From the NCBI GenBank assembly GCA_905182335.1, contig CAJJBE010000002.1, positions 473,501-537,500 of the forward strand: a stretch of 64,000 nucleotides of DNA, written 5' to 3'. Below are positions 1-7,576 of this stretch, piece by piece. Under the pieces are notes generated by a model that had not been told where the DNA came from, ran no database searches, and worked only from the letters and a program-made list of their open reading frames with translations. The translations under genes were made by a program, and so were the position numbers. The first letter of the stretch is position 1. Each line of letters starts with the position of its first letter. The DNA comes from Flavobacteriales bacterium UBA4466 (GTDB taxonomy: Bacteria > Bacteroidota > Bacteroidia > Flavobacteriales_D > Crocinitomicaceae).

Positions 1-1013
1 TGGTACAACCGGTGGACTGTTTACTTTTAATGTTCCTCCATTGGATGCTGCAACTATAGATGTTTCAACAGGTGCTGTTTCAAATGGAACTTCTGGAGTG
101 TCATATGATGTGGTTTATACAACGAATGGAGCTTGTCCTTCTAATTCAACAGAAACGTTAACTGTTTTAACAACAGAAGATGCAATGTTTACAATTTCAC
201 CAACGTGTGATGGCGGTGTTCCTGTGATTCTAGGGACAACAGGAGGAACGTTTACCTTTGCTGTTGCGCCTACGGATACTGCTTCTATAAATGCAGCGAC
301 TGGAGAAATTACTGGTGGGTTATCAAACACCTCTTATGATGTTTTATACACTACTTCTGGAACTTGTCCAAGTTCCAGTGTGCAATCAGTTGTTTCTTTA
401 ATAACAGATGACGCATCTTTTACTATGACAGCTGGATGTGATGGAGGAACAGCTAATATAACTGGTACAACTGGAGGAACTTTTTCTTTCAATGTTTCAC
501 CTCTCGATGCTGCCTCAATTGCTGCGACTTCTGGTCAAGTGACAAATGTTACAGATGGAGTCACTTATGATATTCTTTATACAACCTCAGGAACTTGTAG
601 CGCAAGTTCTGTTGGCTCATTTACCGCTATTGATACTGATGATGCAACATTCTCATTAATAGCAACATGTACTGGTGGAACAGCGTTGGTTTCTGGTACA
701 ACCGGTGGACTGTTTACTTTTAATGTTCCTCCATTGGATGCTGCAACTATAGATGTTTCAACAGGTGTTGTTTCAAATGGAACTTCTGGAGTGTCATATG
801 ATGTGGTTTATACAACGAATGGAGCTTGTCCTTCTAATTCAACAGAAACGTTAACTGTTTTAACAACAGACGATGCAATGTTTACAATTTCACCAACGTG
901 TGATGGCGGTGTTCCTGTGATTCTAGGGACAACAGGAGGAACGTTTACCTTTGCTGTTGCGCCTACGGATACTGCTTCTATAAATGCAGCGACTGGAGAA
1001 ATTACTGGTGGGT
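1..1013 (+). repeat. 693-bp period direct repeat (three 77-aa modules)
   Basis: Bases 1-320 recur at 694-1013 with only two differences that I can see (C75/T768 and A178/C871). The offset of 693 bases is 231 codons, or three 77-residue modules, so a three-module block was copied as a unit. Similarity falls off sharply after 320/1013 although the protein module pattern continues. Confidence 0.9.
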
Positions 1014-1396
1014 CATCAAGTGCTTCATATGATGTTTTATATACTACTTCTGGCTTTTGTCCAATCTCTTCTGTTGAAACATTTACGGTCGACGATTGTA
1101 CTATCTTAATTATTCCAACTGCATTTACACCAGATAATGATGGTGATAATGATCGATGGGAAATTTTAGAATTAGACTTTAAGTATCCAGAGAATATAGT
1201 TCGAATATTTAACCGATGGGGAGATTTGATATTTGAACACCATGCAAGTGTTTCTCAACCATATGATTCAAACCGTTGGGATGGTACCTATCAAGGAAGT
1301 ATTATGCCTATTGGTTCATATTATTTTATTATTGATCTAAACGACGGTGTTTCAGAACACGAAACAGGAACAGTTTCAATAATTCTTAACAGGTAA
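1..1396 (+). CDS. T9SS type B sorting-domain surface protein with ~77-aa tandem repeats (5' partial)
   Basis: The frame is open from base 2, so the true start lies upstream of the window. Five copies of a module of about 77 residues are visible, each with TTGG(T/L)F(T/S)F(N/A)V, then YDV(V/L)YTT(N/S)G and a Cys pair (ACPS/TCPS and a later CDGG/CTGG). The last ~95 residues carry the type B sorting domain: PTAFTPDNDGDNDRW, then VRIFNRWGDLIFE, W-DG-Y-G and P-G-YYF. In this family that domain sends proteins through the type IX secretion system to the cell surface. It is probably an adhesin or mucin-like surface protein; the ligand cannot be read from sequence. A SiaB-like kinase gene follows 17 bases downstream on the same strand. 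Confidence 0.88.
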   Translation, partial: GTTGGLFTFNVPPLDAATIDVSTGAVSNGTSGVSYDVVYTTNGACPSNSTETLTVLTTEDAMFTISPTCDGGVPVILGTTGGTFTFAVAPTDTASINAATGEITGGLSNTSYDVLYTTSGTCPSSSVQSVVSLITDDASFTMTAGCDGGTANITGTTGGTFSFNVSPLDAASIAATSGQVTNVTDGVTYDILYTTSGTCSASSVGSFTAIDTDDATFSLIATCTGGTALVSGTTGGLFTFNVPPLDAATIDVSTGVVSNGTSGVSYDVVYTTNGACPSNSTETLTVLTTDDAMFTISPTCDGGVPVILGTTGGTFTFAVAPTDTASINAATGEITGGSSSASYDVLYTTSGFCPISSVETFTVDDCTILIIPTAFTPDNDGDNDRWEILELDFKYPENIVRIFNRWGDLIFEHHASVSQPYDSNRWDGTYQGSIMPIGSYYFIIDLNDGVSEHETGTVSIILNR

Positions 1397-1413
1397 TATA
1401 AGAGCCTAAATAA

Positions 1414-1989
1414 ATGGCAGCCATCAAAACTACATTAAGTTTGGAAATGCGTAAAGTTTTCCAAAATCAGTATGATAACTTGGAAAAGAACCAGGGTTTC
1501 AAAGTGATGATGTCTCATTTTGGTTTATTCTCTCAAGATTTAGTTTCAAAACTCTCTATAGCGGCAGAGGATATCCTGACAAGTGCAGGGGATAAAAAGA
1601 AGGTTGTTAAGCGGGCATTTTCAATCTTAATTGAAGGACTTCAAAATATTCGAATCCATGGTAGTGAAGATGAGTTTGATAGGCAGTTGGGCTATTTGAT
1701 TTTTGCCAGTAACAAAGAGGGGTATAAAATAATAATGGCAAATGTTATTCGTTCTTCAGAGTATAAAAAATTAGAAGGTTATATAGAGGTGATAAATTCA
1801 AAATCAGCAGGTAGTATTAAAGAGAATTATGTTTCGGTTCTTTCAAATGAATTTTTAAGTCAAAAATGTGGGGCCGGACTCGGTTTTATTGCTACTCGCA
1901 TGAAATCAGGAAATCCTCTTCAGTACAGATTTTACGCATTGAGTGAAGAGAAGATGTTATTTACCTTTTGTGTTATATTAGATCGATAA
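1414..1989 (+). CDS. SiaB-family protein kinase (HATPase-like, DUF6272 type)
   Basis: 191 residues. Features of a GHKL-type ATPase fold are visible: an N-box-like IEGLQNIRIHG around residue 75 and a glycine-rich GAGLGFIATRMKSG near residue 155. This pattern, the length and the ending are those I associate with Bacteroidota SiaB homologues. In Pseudomonas, SiaB phosphorylates SiaC to control a diguanylate cyclase and aggregation. No SiaC (DUF1987) or SiaD gene is adjacent; the nearest possible substrate is the STAS protein at 4347. It may be co-transcribed with the repeat protein 17 bases upstream. Family call fairly sure, substrate unknown. Confidence 0.7.
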   Translation: MAAIKTTLSLEMRKVFQNQYDNLEKNQGFKVMMSHFGLFSQDLVSKLSIAAEDILTSAGDKKKVVKRAFSILIEGLQNIRIHGSEDEFDRQLGYLIFASNKEGYKIIMANVIRSSEYKKLEGYIEVINSKSAGSIKENYVSVLSNEFLSQKCGAGLGFIATRMKSGNPLQYRFYALSEEKMLFTFCVILDR

Positions 1990-2026
1990 TTAATCGAAAT
2001 TATTTTTTCGGTTCAACTTAGTTTGA

Positions 2027-2034
2027 TATATTTG
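2027..2034 (+). promoter_or_regulatory. -7 box TATATTTG ahead of the small Cys-rich gene
   Basis: Matches the Bacteroidota -7 consensus TAnnTTTG, 20 bases before the ATG at 2055. No good -33 TTG is visible at the usual distance, so this rests on the -7 element alone. Confidence 0.45.
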
Positions 2035-2054
2035 TTTAGAATTATTCTAAATAG

Positions 2055-2189
2055 ATGAGTAAAATAAAGTTAAAATCTCCAATTGAATCCTTTTTAGCAA
2101 GCTCAGACGAATGGTTTTGTAAAAAGAAAAAATGTTGCAAGAAGTATAATAAAGGTGGAGTGAACTGTAAAAAATGCCCTAAGGTTTAG
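2055..2189 (+). CDS. 44-aa Cys/Lys-rich small protein
   Basis: Encodes 44 residues. The N-terminal half is ordinary (MSKIKLKSPIESFLASSDEW); the C-terminal half is almost all Lys and Cys: CKKKKCC, then NCKKCPKV, giving five cysteines in 22 residues. The Cys spacing suggests a small metal-binding or nucleic-acid-binding knuckle. I recall similar short W-x-C-K-K-K-x-C-C proteins in Bacteroidota but cannot name a family. A TAnnTTTG box sits 20 bases upstream and the gene stands alone between the SiaB-like kinase and the SUI1-like gene. The biased composition makes it more likely real than chance. Confidence 0.55.
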   Translation: MSKIKLKSPIESFLASSDEWFCKKKKCCKKYNKGGVNCKKCPKV

Positions 2190-2247
2190 CACCCTTTATT
2201 ATTCCGGGTCTATTTTAAAAAGTCATTTATCTATAGTTTCTCTAATA

Positions 2248-2255
2248 TATTTTTG
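2248..2255 (+). promoter_or_regulatory. -7 box TATTTTTG ahead of the SUI1-like gene
   Basis: TAnnTTTG match ending 17 bases before the GTG start at 2273. No clear -33 partner. Confidence 0.4.
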
Positions 2256-2272
2256 CATCTTAATACATTGTT

Positions 2273-2614
2273 GTGAGTAAAAAAAATAAATTAAATGTTG
2301 TGTATTCCACAAATCCAGATTTTGATTATTCGTATGATGAAAATGAAGAAGTTGAATTACTTCCTAATAATGAGCAGCGTTTATATGTTTCTATAGACAG
2401 GAAGAAACGTGCAGGCAAAGAGGTTACGCTTGTTGAGGGTTTTGTTGGACCTAATGAGGATATTAAGGGTTTAGCGAAGTCACTTAAAAGTAAGTGTGGT
2501 GTTGGAGGTACAGCTAAGGAGGGTGAAATTATTATTCAAGGAAACTTCAAGAATAAGGTCTATGATTTATTACTTAAGGAAGGGTTTTTGGTGAAGAAAA
2601 AAGGTGGGAATTAA
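2273..2614 (+). CDS. translation initiation factor SUI1/eIF1-like protein (YciH family)
   Basis: 113 residues with the SUI1 fold signature: RKKRAGKEVTLVEGFVG, then LAKSLKSKCGVGGTAKEGEIIIQG, and a final strand KVYDLLLKEGFLVKKKGG. In bacteria these eIF1-like proteins are thought to influence start-codon selection on the 30S subunit, but their role is poorly known. The first ~40 residues are acidic and less conserved. The start is GTG; no in-frame ATG lies nearby upstream. Monocistronic by position, with a 229-base gap before pyrR. Confidence 0.88.
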   Translation: MSKKNKLNVVYSTNPDFDYSYDENEEVELLPNNEQRLYVSIDRKKRAGKEVTLVEGFVGPNEDIKGLAKSLKSKCGVGGTAKEGEIIIQGNFKNKVYDLLLKEGFLVKKKGGN

Positions 2615-2830
2615 AACAGAATAACCTAGTCTTGTCATTGAAATGAAGATGAATAACCGCTGCATCCTTAAAGGAACTAGTAGAAAAAAATAAGTGTATT
2701 TATTCTTGACTTAATAGTAATAAAATAACTGTTTAATGAATCGGTATAGATAACGGAGTGATTCATATTAGGAATAAATGATGAAAGACTAAATTTTTAG
2801 CGCATTTATTCAAGAGACCATAAATACTTT

Positions 2831-2838
2831 TATCTTTG
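2831..2838 (+). promoter_or_regulatory. -7 box TATCTTTG immediately ahead of pyrR
   Basis: TAnnTTTG match ending 5 bases before the ATG at 2844. If transcription starts 5-7 bases after the box, as is usual in this phylum, the mRNA has essentially no leader. It also argues against the GTG at 2838, which overlaps the box, as the start codon. Confidence 0.5.
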
Positions 2839-2843
2839 TGGTA

Positions 2844-3392
2844 ATGCAAAGACAAGTGATTCTTAATTCAAAACACTTTGAACTGACGATTAATCGACTT
2901 TGTTACCAGCTTATTGAAATTCATAACGACTTCTCGAATACTGTTTTAATTGGCCTACAACCTCGTGGGATTAATGTTTTGTCGCGTATTAAAGAGCGAT
3001 TAGAACTAATCCTAGGGAAAGAGGTTGTTTGTGGAGACTTAGATATTACTTTCTATAGAGATGATTTTAGACGTAGAGAAACACCGATTATTCCAAGTGC
3101 AACAAATATTGATTTTGTGATTGAAAATAAAAAGGTTGTTCTTATGGATGATGTTTTATACACCGGTCGTACAATTCGATCTGGTTTAGATGCCTTACTT
3201 GCTTTTGGTAGGCCAGAACAAGTAGAGTTGTTGACCTTGGTTGACAGAAGATTTAGAAGAGATTTACCAATTCAAGCAGATTACGTTGGGAAAACAGTAG
3301 ACACATTGATTTCTGAACGTGTTTCTGTGGAGTGGAAAGAAATAGAAGGAGAAGATAGAGTAGTACTTTTTACACCTGATTCAAATGGATAG
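2844..3392 (+). CDS. pyrR: bifunctional pyr operon regulator / uracil phosphoribosyltransferase PyrR
   Basis: 182 residues from the ATG at 2844 (a GTG six bases earlier lies in the promoter box). Shows the type I phosphoribosyltransferase PRPP loop VVLMDDVLYTGRTIRSGLDA near residue 95, the LIGLQPRGINVL motif and a GDLDITFYRDDF segment typical of PyrR. The family converts uracil and PRPP to UMP and, in many bacteria, binds pyr mRNA leaders. Its stop overlaps the pyrB start by eight bases, so the two are translationally coupled. I see no PyrR-type attenuator in the 229 bases upstream. Confidence 0.93.
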   Translation: MQRQVILNSKHFELTINRLCYQLIEIHNDFSNTVLIGLQPRGINVLSRIKERLELILGKEVVCGDLDITFYRDDFRRRETPIIPSATNIDFVIENKKVVLMDDVLYTGRTIRSGLDALLAFGRPEQVELLTLVDRRFRRDLPIQADYVGKTVDTLISERVSVEWKEIEGEDRVVLFTPDSNG

Positions 3393-4317
3393 TTTAAGTG
3401 TTGAGCATTTAGTAGGTATAGAAGACCTAACTAAAAATGATATTGAACTTATTTTTAAAACAGCAGATGCTTTTAAGGAGGTTATTAATCGACCAATTAA
3501 AAAAGTGCCGTCACTAAGAGATATTACGATTGCCAATTTGTTTTTTGAAAACTCAACAAGGACAAGATTGTCTTTTGAATTAGCAGAAAAACGGATGTCT
3601 GCAGATATAGTCAATTTATCTGCTGCAAGTAGCTCTGTTAAGAAGGGAGAAACACTCATTGATACTGTAAATAATATCCTTTCAATGAAAGTTGATATGG
3701 TGGTGATGAGACATCCTAATCCTGGTGCAGCTAAATTTTTATCGGAACGCGTTAACGCCAAGGTTATTAATGCAGGTGATGGAACACATGAACACCCTAC
3801 ACAAGCATTGTTAGATGCATATTCAATTCGAGAACGATTGGGTTCCGTAGAAGGAAAGAAAGTAGTGATTGTTGGAGATATTATTCATTCGCGTGTTGCA
3901 TTGTCTAATATTTATTGTCTTCAAAAACTTGGTGCCGAAGTTATGATTTGTGGACCAACAACATTAATTCCAAAGTATATCCATGAGTTAGGGGTGAAGG
4001 TTCAGTATAATTTACAGAAAGCGTTAGAGTGGTGTGATGTTGCTAATATGTTGCGCATTCAACTGGAGCGTCAGGAGATTAAGTATTTCCCTTCTCTTAG
4101 AGAGTATTCTATGCAATACGGCCTCACAAAAGAAATTATGGATAATCTGCAAAAAGAAATTATAGTGATGCATCCTGGCCCAATAAATAGAGGGGTTGAG
4201 ATGACAAGTGATGTCGCCGATTCTAAGCAAGCAATTATTTTAAATCAAGTTGAAAACGGAGTTGCAGTTCGAATGGCTGTGATTTATTTATTAGCTTCTA
4301 AGATTAAAAGACAGTAG
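3385..4317 (+). CDS. pyrB: aspartate carbamoyltransferase, catalytic subunit
   Basis: 310 residues, normal for the family. Carbamoyl-phosphate loop FENSTRTRLSFE near residue 55, the SSVKKGE loop, GDGTHEHPTQALLDAYSI near residue 135 and HPGPINRGVEM near residue 255 are intact. Catalyses the first committed step of pyrimidine synthesis, carbamoyl phosphate plus aspartate to carbamoyl-aspartate. It overlaps pyrR by eight bases. No pyrI regulatory subunit is adjacent. Confidence 0.97.
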   Translation: MDSLSVEHLVGIEDLTKNDIELIFKTADAFKEVINRPIKKVPSLRDITIANLFFENSTRTRLSFELAEKRMSADIVNLSAASSSVKKGETLIDTVNNILSMKVDMVVMRHPNPGAAKFLSERVNAKVINAGDGTHEHPTQALLDAYSIRERLGSVEGKKVVIVGDIIHSRVALSNIYCLQKLGAEVMICGPTTLIPKYIHELGVKVQYNLQKALEWCDVANMLRIQLERQEIKYFPSLREYSMQYGLTKEIMDNLQKEIIVMHPGPINRGVEMTSDVADSKQAIILNQVENGVAVRMAVIYLLASKIKRQ

Positions 4318-4346
4318 TATTATATTAAATTTGAAATAAACTCACA

Positions 4347-4682
4347 ATGGATTTTATAGTTAGTAGAAATAGCGGTACAGCTGTTGTTAAAACAAATATA
4401 GAGAAGTTGAATGCTTCTAATGCGTCTGGGTTAAAAGCGGAGTTGATTATTTTAGGGAGGGATAGCATAAATAACATTGTTATTGATATGGCTCTAACTA
4501 AGTATTGTGATTCTTCGGGACTGAGCGCTCTACTTGTAGCTAATCGTATGTGTAAAGATACTAATGGTAAATTTGTATTATGTGGATTGATGCCAAATGT
4601 TCAGAAGTTGATTGAAATTGCTCAATTAGACAAGGTGTTAAATATCACAGCAAATCAAGAAGAAGCATTAGCGAATATTTAA
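4347..4682 (+). CDS. STAS-domain protein (anti-sigma factor antagonist type)
   Basis: 111 residues forming a single STAS domain. The phosphorylatable serine motif is present as KYCDSSGLSALL near residue 55, matching the D-S-S-G-L of SpoIIAA-like proteins. In that family phosphorylation of the serine by a GHKL kinase switches partner binding. It sits 29 bases after pyrB and 4 bases before rnz, so is probably co-transcribed with both. No RsbW/SpoIIAB-type kinase is adjacent; the SiaB-like kinase at 1414 is the only GHKL-type kinase nearby. Confidence 0.85.
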   Translation: MDFIVSRNSGTAVVKTNIEKLNASNASGLKAELIILGRDSINNIVIDMALTKYCDSSGLSALLVANRMCKDTNGKFVLCGLMPNVQKLIEIAQLDKVLNITANQEEALANI

Positions 4683-4686
4683 TAGC

Positions 4687-5598
4687 GTGCATTTTTCAGT
4701 AACAATTTTAGGGAGTGGTTCGGCTTTGCCAACTGAAAGGAGAAATCCAACATCTCAATATATTGAGTGTAATGGTAGAAACCTTCTAATTGATTGTGGA
4801 GAAGGGACCCAAGTTCAGCTTCGTAAATATGGAATAAAATTACAGCGTATTGAACATGTCCTGATTTCTCATTTGCATGGGGACCATTATTTTGGGCTGG
4901 TAGGGCTTCTCAGTTCAATGCATTTACTAGGTCGTGTTAAGCCGATCAATATATATGGCCCTGAAGGATTAAAAGAGATAATAGAGCTTCAGTTACATTA
5001 CGGTAATTCACGTTTGGCATATGAACTAAATTTCCACACGCTTAATGCTAGGTCTAGCGGCTGTTTCTTTGAAGATGATATTTTTAGTCTTCATCATTTC
5101 CCACTTTCTCATAAAATCCCTACTATTGGCTATTTAGTTCAGGAAAAGGAGCGTGAGCGAAATCTAAGAACAGAAATTGCAATTGCTGATGATATCAGGA
5201 TTGAATACATGCATCGTCTTAAAAAAGGTGAAGACGTCATTGATGAAAATGGAAACGTTATTTCATTTAAGAAGTACACGAAGGCTCCTAAAAAGCCTAG
5301 GTCTTATGCCTTTTGCTCAGACACTAAGTATTATGAGCCAATAATACCTTTTATTCTTAATGCCTCAACGCTTTATCATGAAGCGACTTTTACGGAGGCC
5401 TTTGCTGGTCGTGCTAAAGCAACTTTCCATTCAACAGCAATTCAAGCAGCTACTATTGCTAAGAAAGCGGAGGTGAACAAATTGTTAATTGGACATTTGA
5501 GTGCCCGCTATCATGGTGGTGAAGTTCATATTGAAGAAGCGAAGACTGTGTTTGAAAACTGTGAAGTAGTTGAAGATGGCTCTACTTATTTTATATAA
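4687..5598 (+). CDS. rnz: ribonuclease Z
   Basis: 303 residues, usual for the short RNase Z. The metallo-beta-lactamase zinc motif SHLHGDH is at residues 61-67; other metal or active-site segments are GSGSALPT near the start, HHFPLSHKIP, FCSDTKY, YHEATFTE and GHLSARYHGGE. The enzyme removes 3' trailers from tRNA precursors. The start is GTG four bases after the STAS stop; no better ATG exists. The STAS-rnz pairing recurs in Bacteroidota as far as I recall. Confidence 0.94.
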   Translation: MHFSVTILGSGSALPTERRNPTSQYIECNGRNLLIDCGEGTQVQLRKYGIKLQRIEHVLISHLHGDHYFGLVGLLSSMHLLGRVKPINIYGPEGLKEIIELQLHYGNSRLAYELNFHTLNARSSGCFFEDDIFSLHHFPLSHKIPTIGYLVQEKERERNLRTEIAIADDIRIEYMHRLKKGEDVIDENGNVISFKKYTKAPKKPRSYAFCSDTKYYEPIIPFILNASTLYHEATFTEAFAGRAKATFHSTAIQAATIAKKAEVNKLLIGHLSARYHGGEVHIEEAKTVFENCEVVEDGSTYFI

Positions 5599-5614
5599 TG
5601 ACAGTTTTTAACGG

Positions 5615-5635
5615 CTAGAAGTGAATAAGTTCTAG
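5615..5635 (+). terminator. possible weak terminator hairpin after rnz
   Basis: CTAGAA at 5615-5620 pairs with TTCTAG at 5630-5635 across a nine-base loop, followed by a short T run. The stem is short and AT-rich; this is only a candidate. Confidence 0.25.
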
Positions 5636-5667
5636 TGTTTTAAAAGAAAACACCCCCTTTAGTTCAT

Positions 5668-5675
5668 TATATTTG
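5668..5675 (+). promoter_or_regulatory. -7 box TATATTTG ahead of parE
   Basis: TAnnTTTG match ending 25 bases before the parE ATG, leaving a short conventional leader. Confidence 0.5.
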
Positions 5676-5700
5676 GTAGTTGTCCAACAATTCTATTTAA

Positions 5701-7575
5701 ATGGCAGAAATTCAATATACTGAGGATAATATCCGCTCCCTCGATTGGAAAGAACATATTCGACTAAGACCTGGTATGTATATCGGGAAATTAGGGGATG
5801 GCTCATCCGCTGATGATGGAATCTATATCCTTGTTAAGGAGGTTATCGATAATTGTATCGATGAATTCGTTATGGGAAATGGAAAAAGTATCGATGTTAA
5901 GATAAAAGATGGAATTGTTTCGGTTAGAGATTATGGTCGCGGGATTCCCTTGGGTAAGGTTGTAGATGTTGTGTCAAAGATCAATACCGGCGGAAAATAT
6001 GATTCTAAAGCCTTTAAGAAGTCCGTTGGGCTTAATGGGGTTGGTTCTAAGGCGGTAAATGCATTATCATCTTATTTTATGGTTTACTCTGTTCGTGATG
6101 GAGAAAAAAAATCTGCAACTTTTGAGCGAGGGGTGTTGGTAGATGATCCTGAAATTGAGAAGACGGATGAGCAAAATGGTACATATGCTGAGTTTATTGC
6201 AGATGAAACAGTTTTTAAAAAATACGCTTATAAGACAGCATATCTTCAGAAGATGATGTGGAATTATTGCTACCTAAATAGAGGTTTGGTAATAAAGATG
6301 AATGGTGAAAAGTTTTTGTCTAAAAATGGATTAAAAGATTTATTGGAGGATAATATGGATGGCGATCCCTTATACCCAATAATTCACATAGAGGATGATG
6401 ATATTGAAGTAGCTTTTACACATGGTAAAACATACGGTGAGGATTATTATTCTTTCGTGAATGGTCAGCACACAACTCAAGGAGGTACGCATCAAGCAGC
6501 TTTTAGAGAATCGGTAGCGAAAGTGATTAAGGATTTCTATGGCAAGAATTATGAGGCTTCTGATATTCGTCAATCGATCGTTGCCGCCATTGCAGTTAAG
6601 GTTGTCGAGCCTGTATTCGAGTCTCAAACTAAAACAAAGCTTGGGTCATTAGAAATCGAGCCTGAAGGAAAATCTATGCGCGCGTTTGTAAATGACTTCT
6701 TAAAAGAGAAATTAGATAATTTTTTACACAGGAATCCTCAAGTAGTTGATGTTCTTGAAAAGAAAATTAAGCAATCTGAAAAAGAAAGAAAAGAACTTTC
6801 TGGAATTAGAAAAATAGCAAGAGATCGCGCGAAGAAGGCGAATCTTCATAATAAGAAGTTGAGAGATTGTAGAGTTCACTTAACAGACATAAAAAAGGAA
6901 CAACGAGAAGAAACAACCCTGTTCATTACCGAGGGAGATTCTGCGAGTGGTTCAATTACTAAATCACGAAATGTGAATACTCAAGCGGTATTCTCTTTAA
7001 AAGGAAAACCATTGAATAGCTATGGTTTGACTAAGAAAGTGGTTTATGAAAATGAAGAATTTAATCTGATTCAAGCAGCATTAAATATAGAGGACGATAT
7101 GGATGATTTGCGTTACAATAAGATTGTGATAGCAACAGATGCTGATGTCGATGGCATGCATATACGCTTATTATTACTGACTTTCTTTCTTCAGTTTTTC
7201 CCCGATTTAATTAAACGTGGGCATGTGTATGTTTTGCAAACCCCCCTGTTTAGAGTCCGTAATAAAAAGAAAACGATCTACTGCTATTCTCAGCAAGAAC
7301 GAAGGGATGCAATGAATGAATTAGGAAAGAATCCAGAGATTACTCGATTTAAAGGTTTAGGTGAGATATCACCAGATGAGTTTCAACACTTTATAGGTGA
7401 TGATATCCGTTTGGAACCTGTTATTCTTTCCAAAGAATCATCGATTGATTCAATATTGTCTTATTTTATGGGTAAAAATACGCCGGCAAGGCAAGAGTTT
7501 ATTATCGACAACCTACGTGTTGAGGATGAGGTGGTAGAAGAGATAGGTAAGGATAAATTAGATAAAGCATCATAA
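5701..7575 (+). CDS. parE: DNA topoisomerase IV subunit B
   Basis: 624 residues, the short type II topoisomerase B subunit. The GHKL ATPase motifs are [11 protein letters not shown] near residue 48, [11 protein letters not shown] near residue 77 and [13 protein letters not shown] near residue 117. The TOPRIM domain shows [10 protein letters not shown] near residue 412 and [12 protein letters not shown] near residue 480. It supplies ATP hydrolysis and the metal site for chromosome decatenation with ParC. ParC starts two bases after the parE stop. Being paired with a long divergent A subunit rather than a standalone gyrB supports topo IV over gyrase. Confidence 0.9.
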   Translation: MAEIQYTEDNIRSLDWKEHIRLRPGMYIGKLGDGSSADDGIYILVKEVIDNCIDEFVMGNGKSIDVKIKDGIVSVRDYGRGIPLGKVVDVVSKINTGGKYDSKAFKKSVGLNGVGSKAVNALSSYFMVYSVRDGEKKSATFERGVLVDDPEIEKTDEQNGTYAEFIADETVFKKYAYKTAYLQKMMWNYCYLNRGLVIKMNGEKFLSKNGLKDLLEDNMDGDPLYPIIHIEDDDIEVAFTHGKTYGEDYYSFVNGQHTTQGGTHQAAFRESVAKVIKDFYGKNYEASDIRQSIVAAIAVKVVEPVFESQTKTKLGSLEIEPEGKSMRAFVNDFLKEKLDNFLHRNPQVVDVLEKKIKQSEKERKELSGIRKIARDRAKKANLHNKKLRDCRVHLTDIKKEQREETTLFITEGDSASGSITKSRNVNTQAVFSLKGKPLNSYGLTKKVVYENEEFNLIQAALNIEDDMDDLRYNKIVIATDADVDGMHIRLLLLTFFLQFFPDLIKRGHVYVLQTPLFRVRNKKKTIYCYSQQERRDAMNELGKNPEITRFKGLGEISPDEFQHFIGDDIRLEPVILSKESSIDSILSYFMGKNTPARQEFIIDNLRVEDEVVEEIGKDKLDKAS

Positions 7576-7576
7576 T

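Noticed and set aside
1-1013. The 693-bp direct repeat as part of a transposon or integron
   Set aside because: No terminal inverted repeats, transposase or target duplication; the repeat keeps the reading frame of one protein.
2838-2843. GTG at 2838 as the pyrR start
   Set aside because: It overlaps the -7 promoter box; the ATG at 2844 gives the usual N-terminus.
3381-3761. 126-codon minus-strand ORF opposite pyrB
   Set aside because: Lies over the conserved carbamoyl-phosphate-binding region of pyrB; composition is that of an antisense frame.
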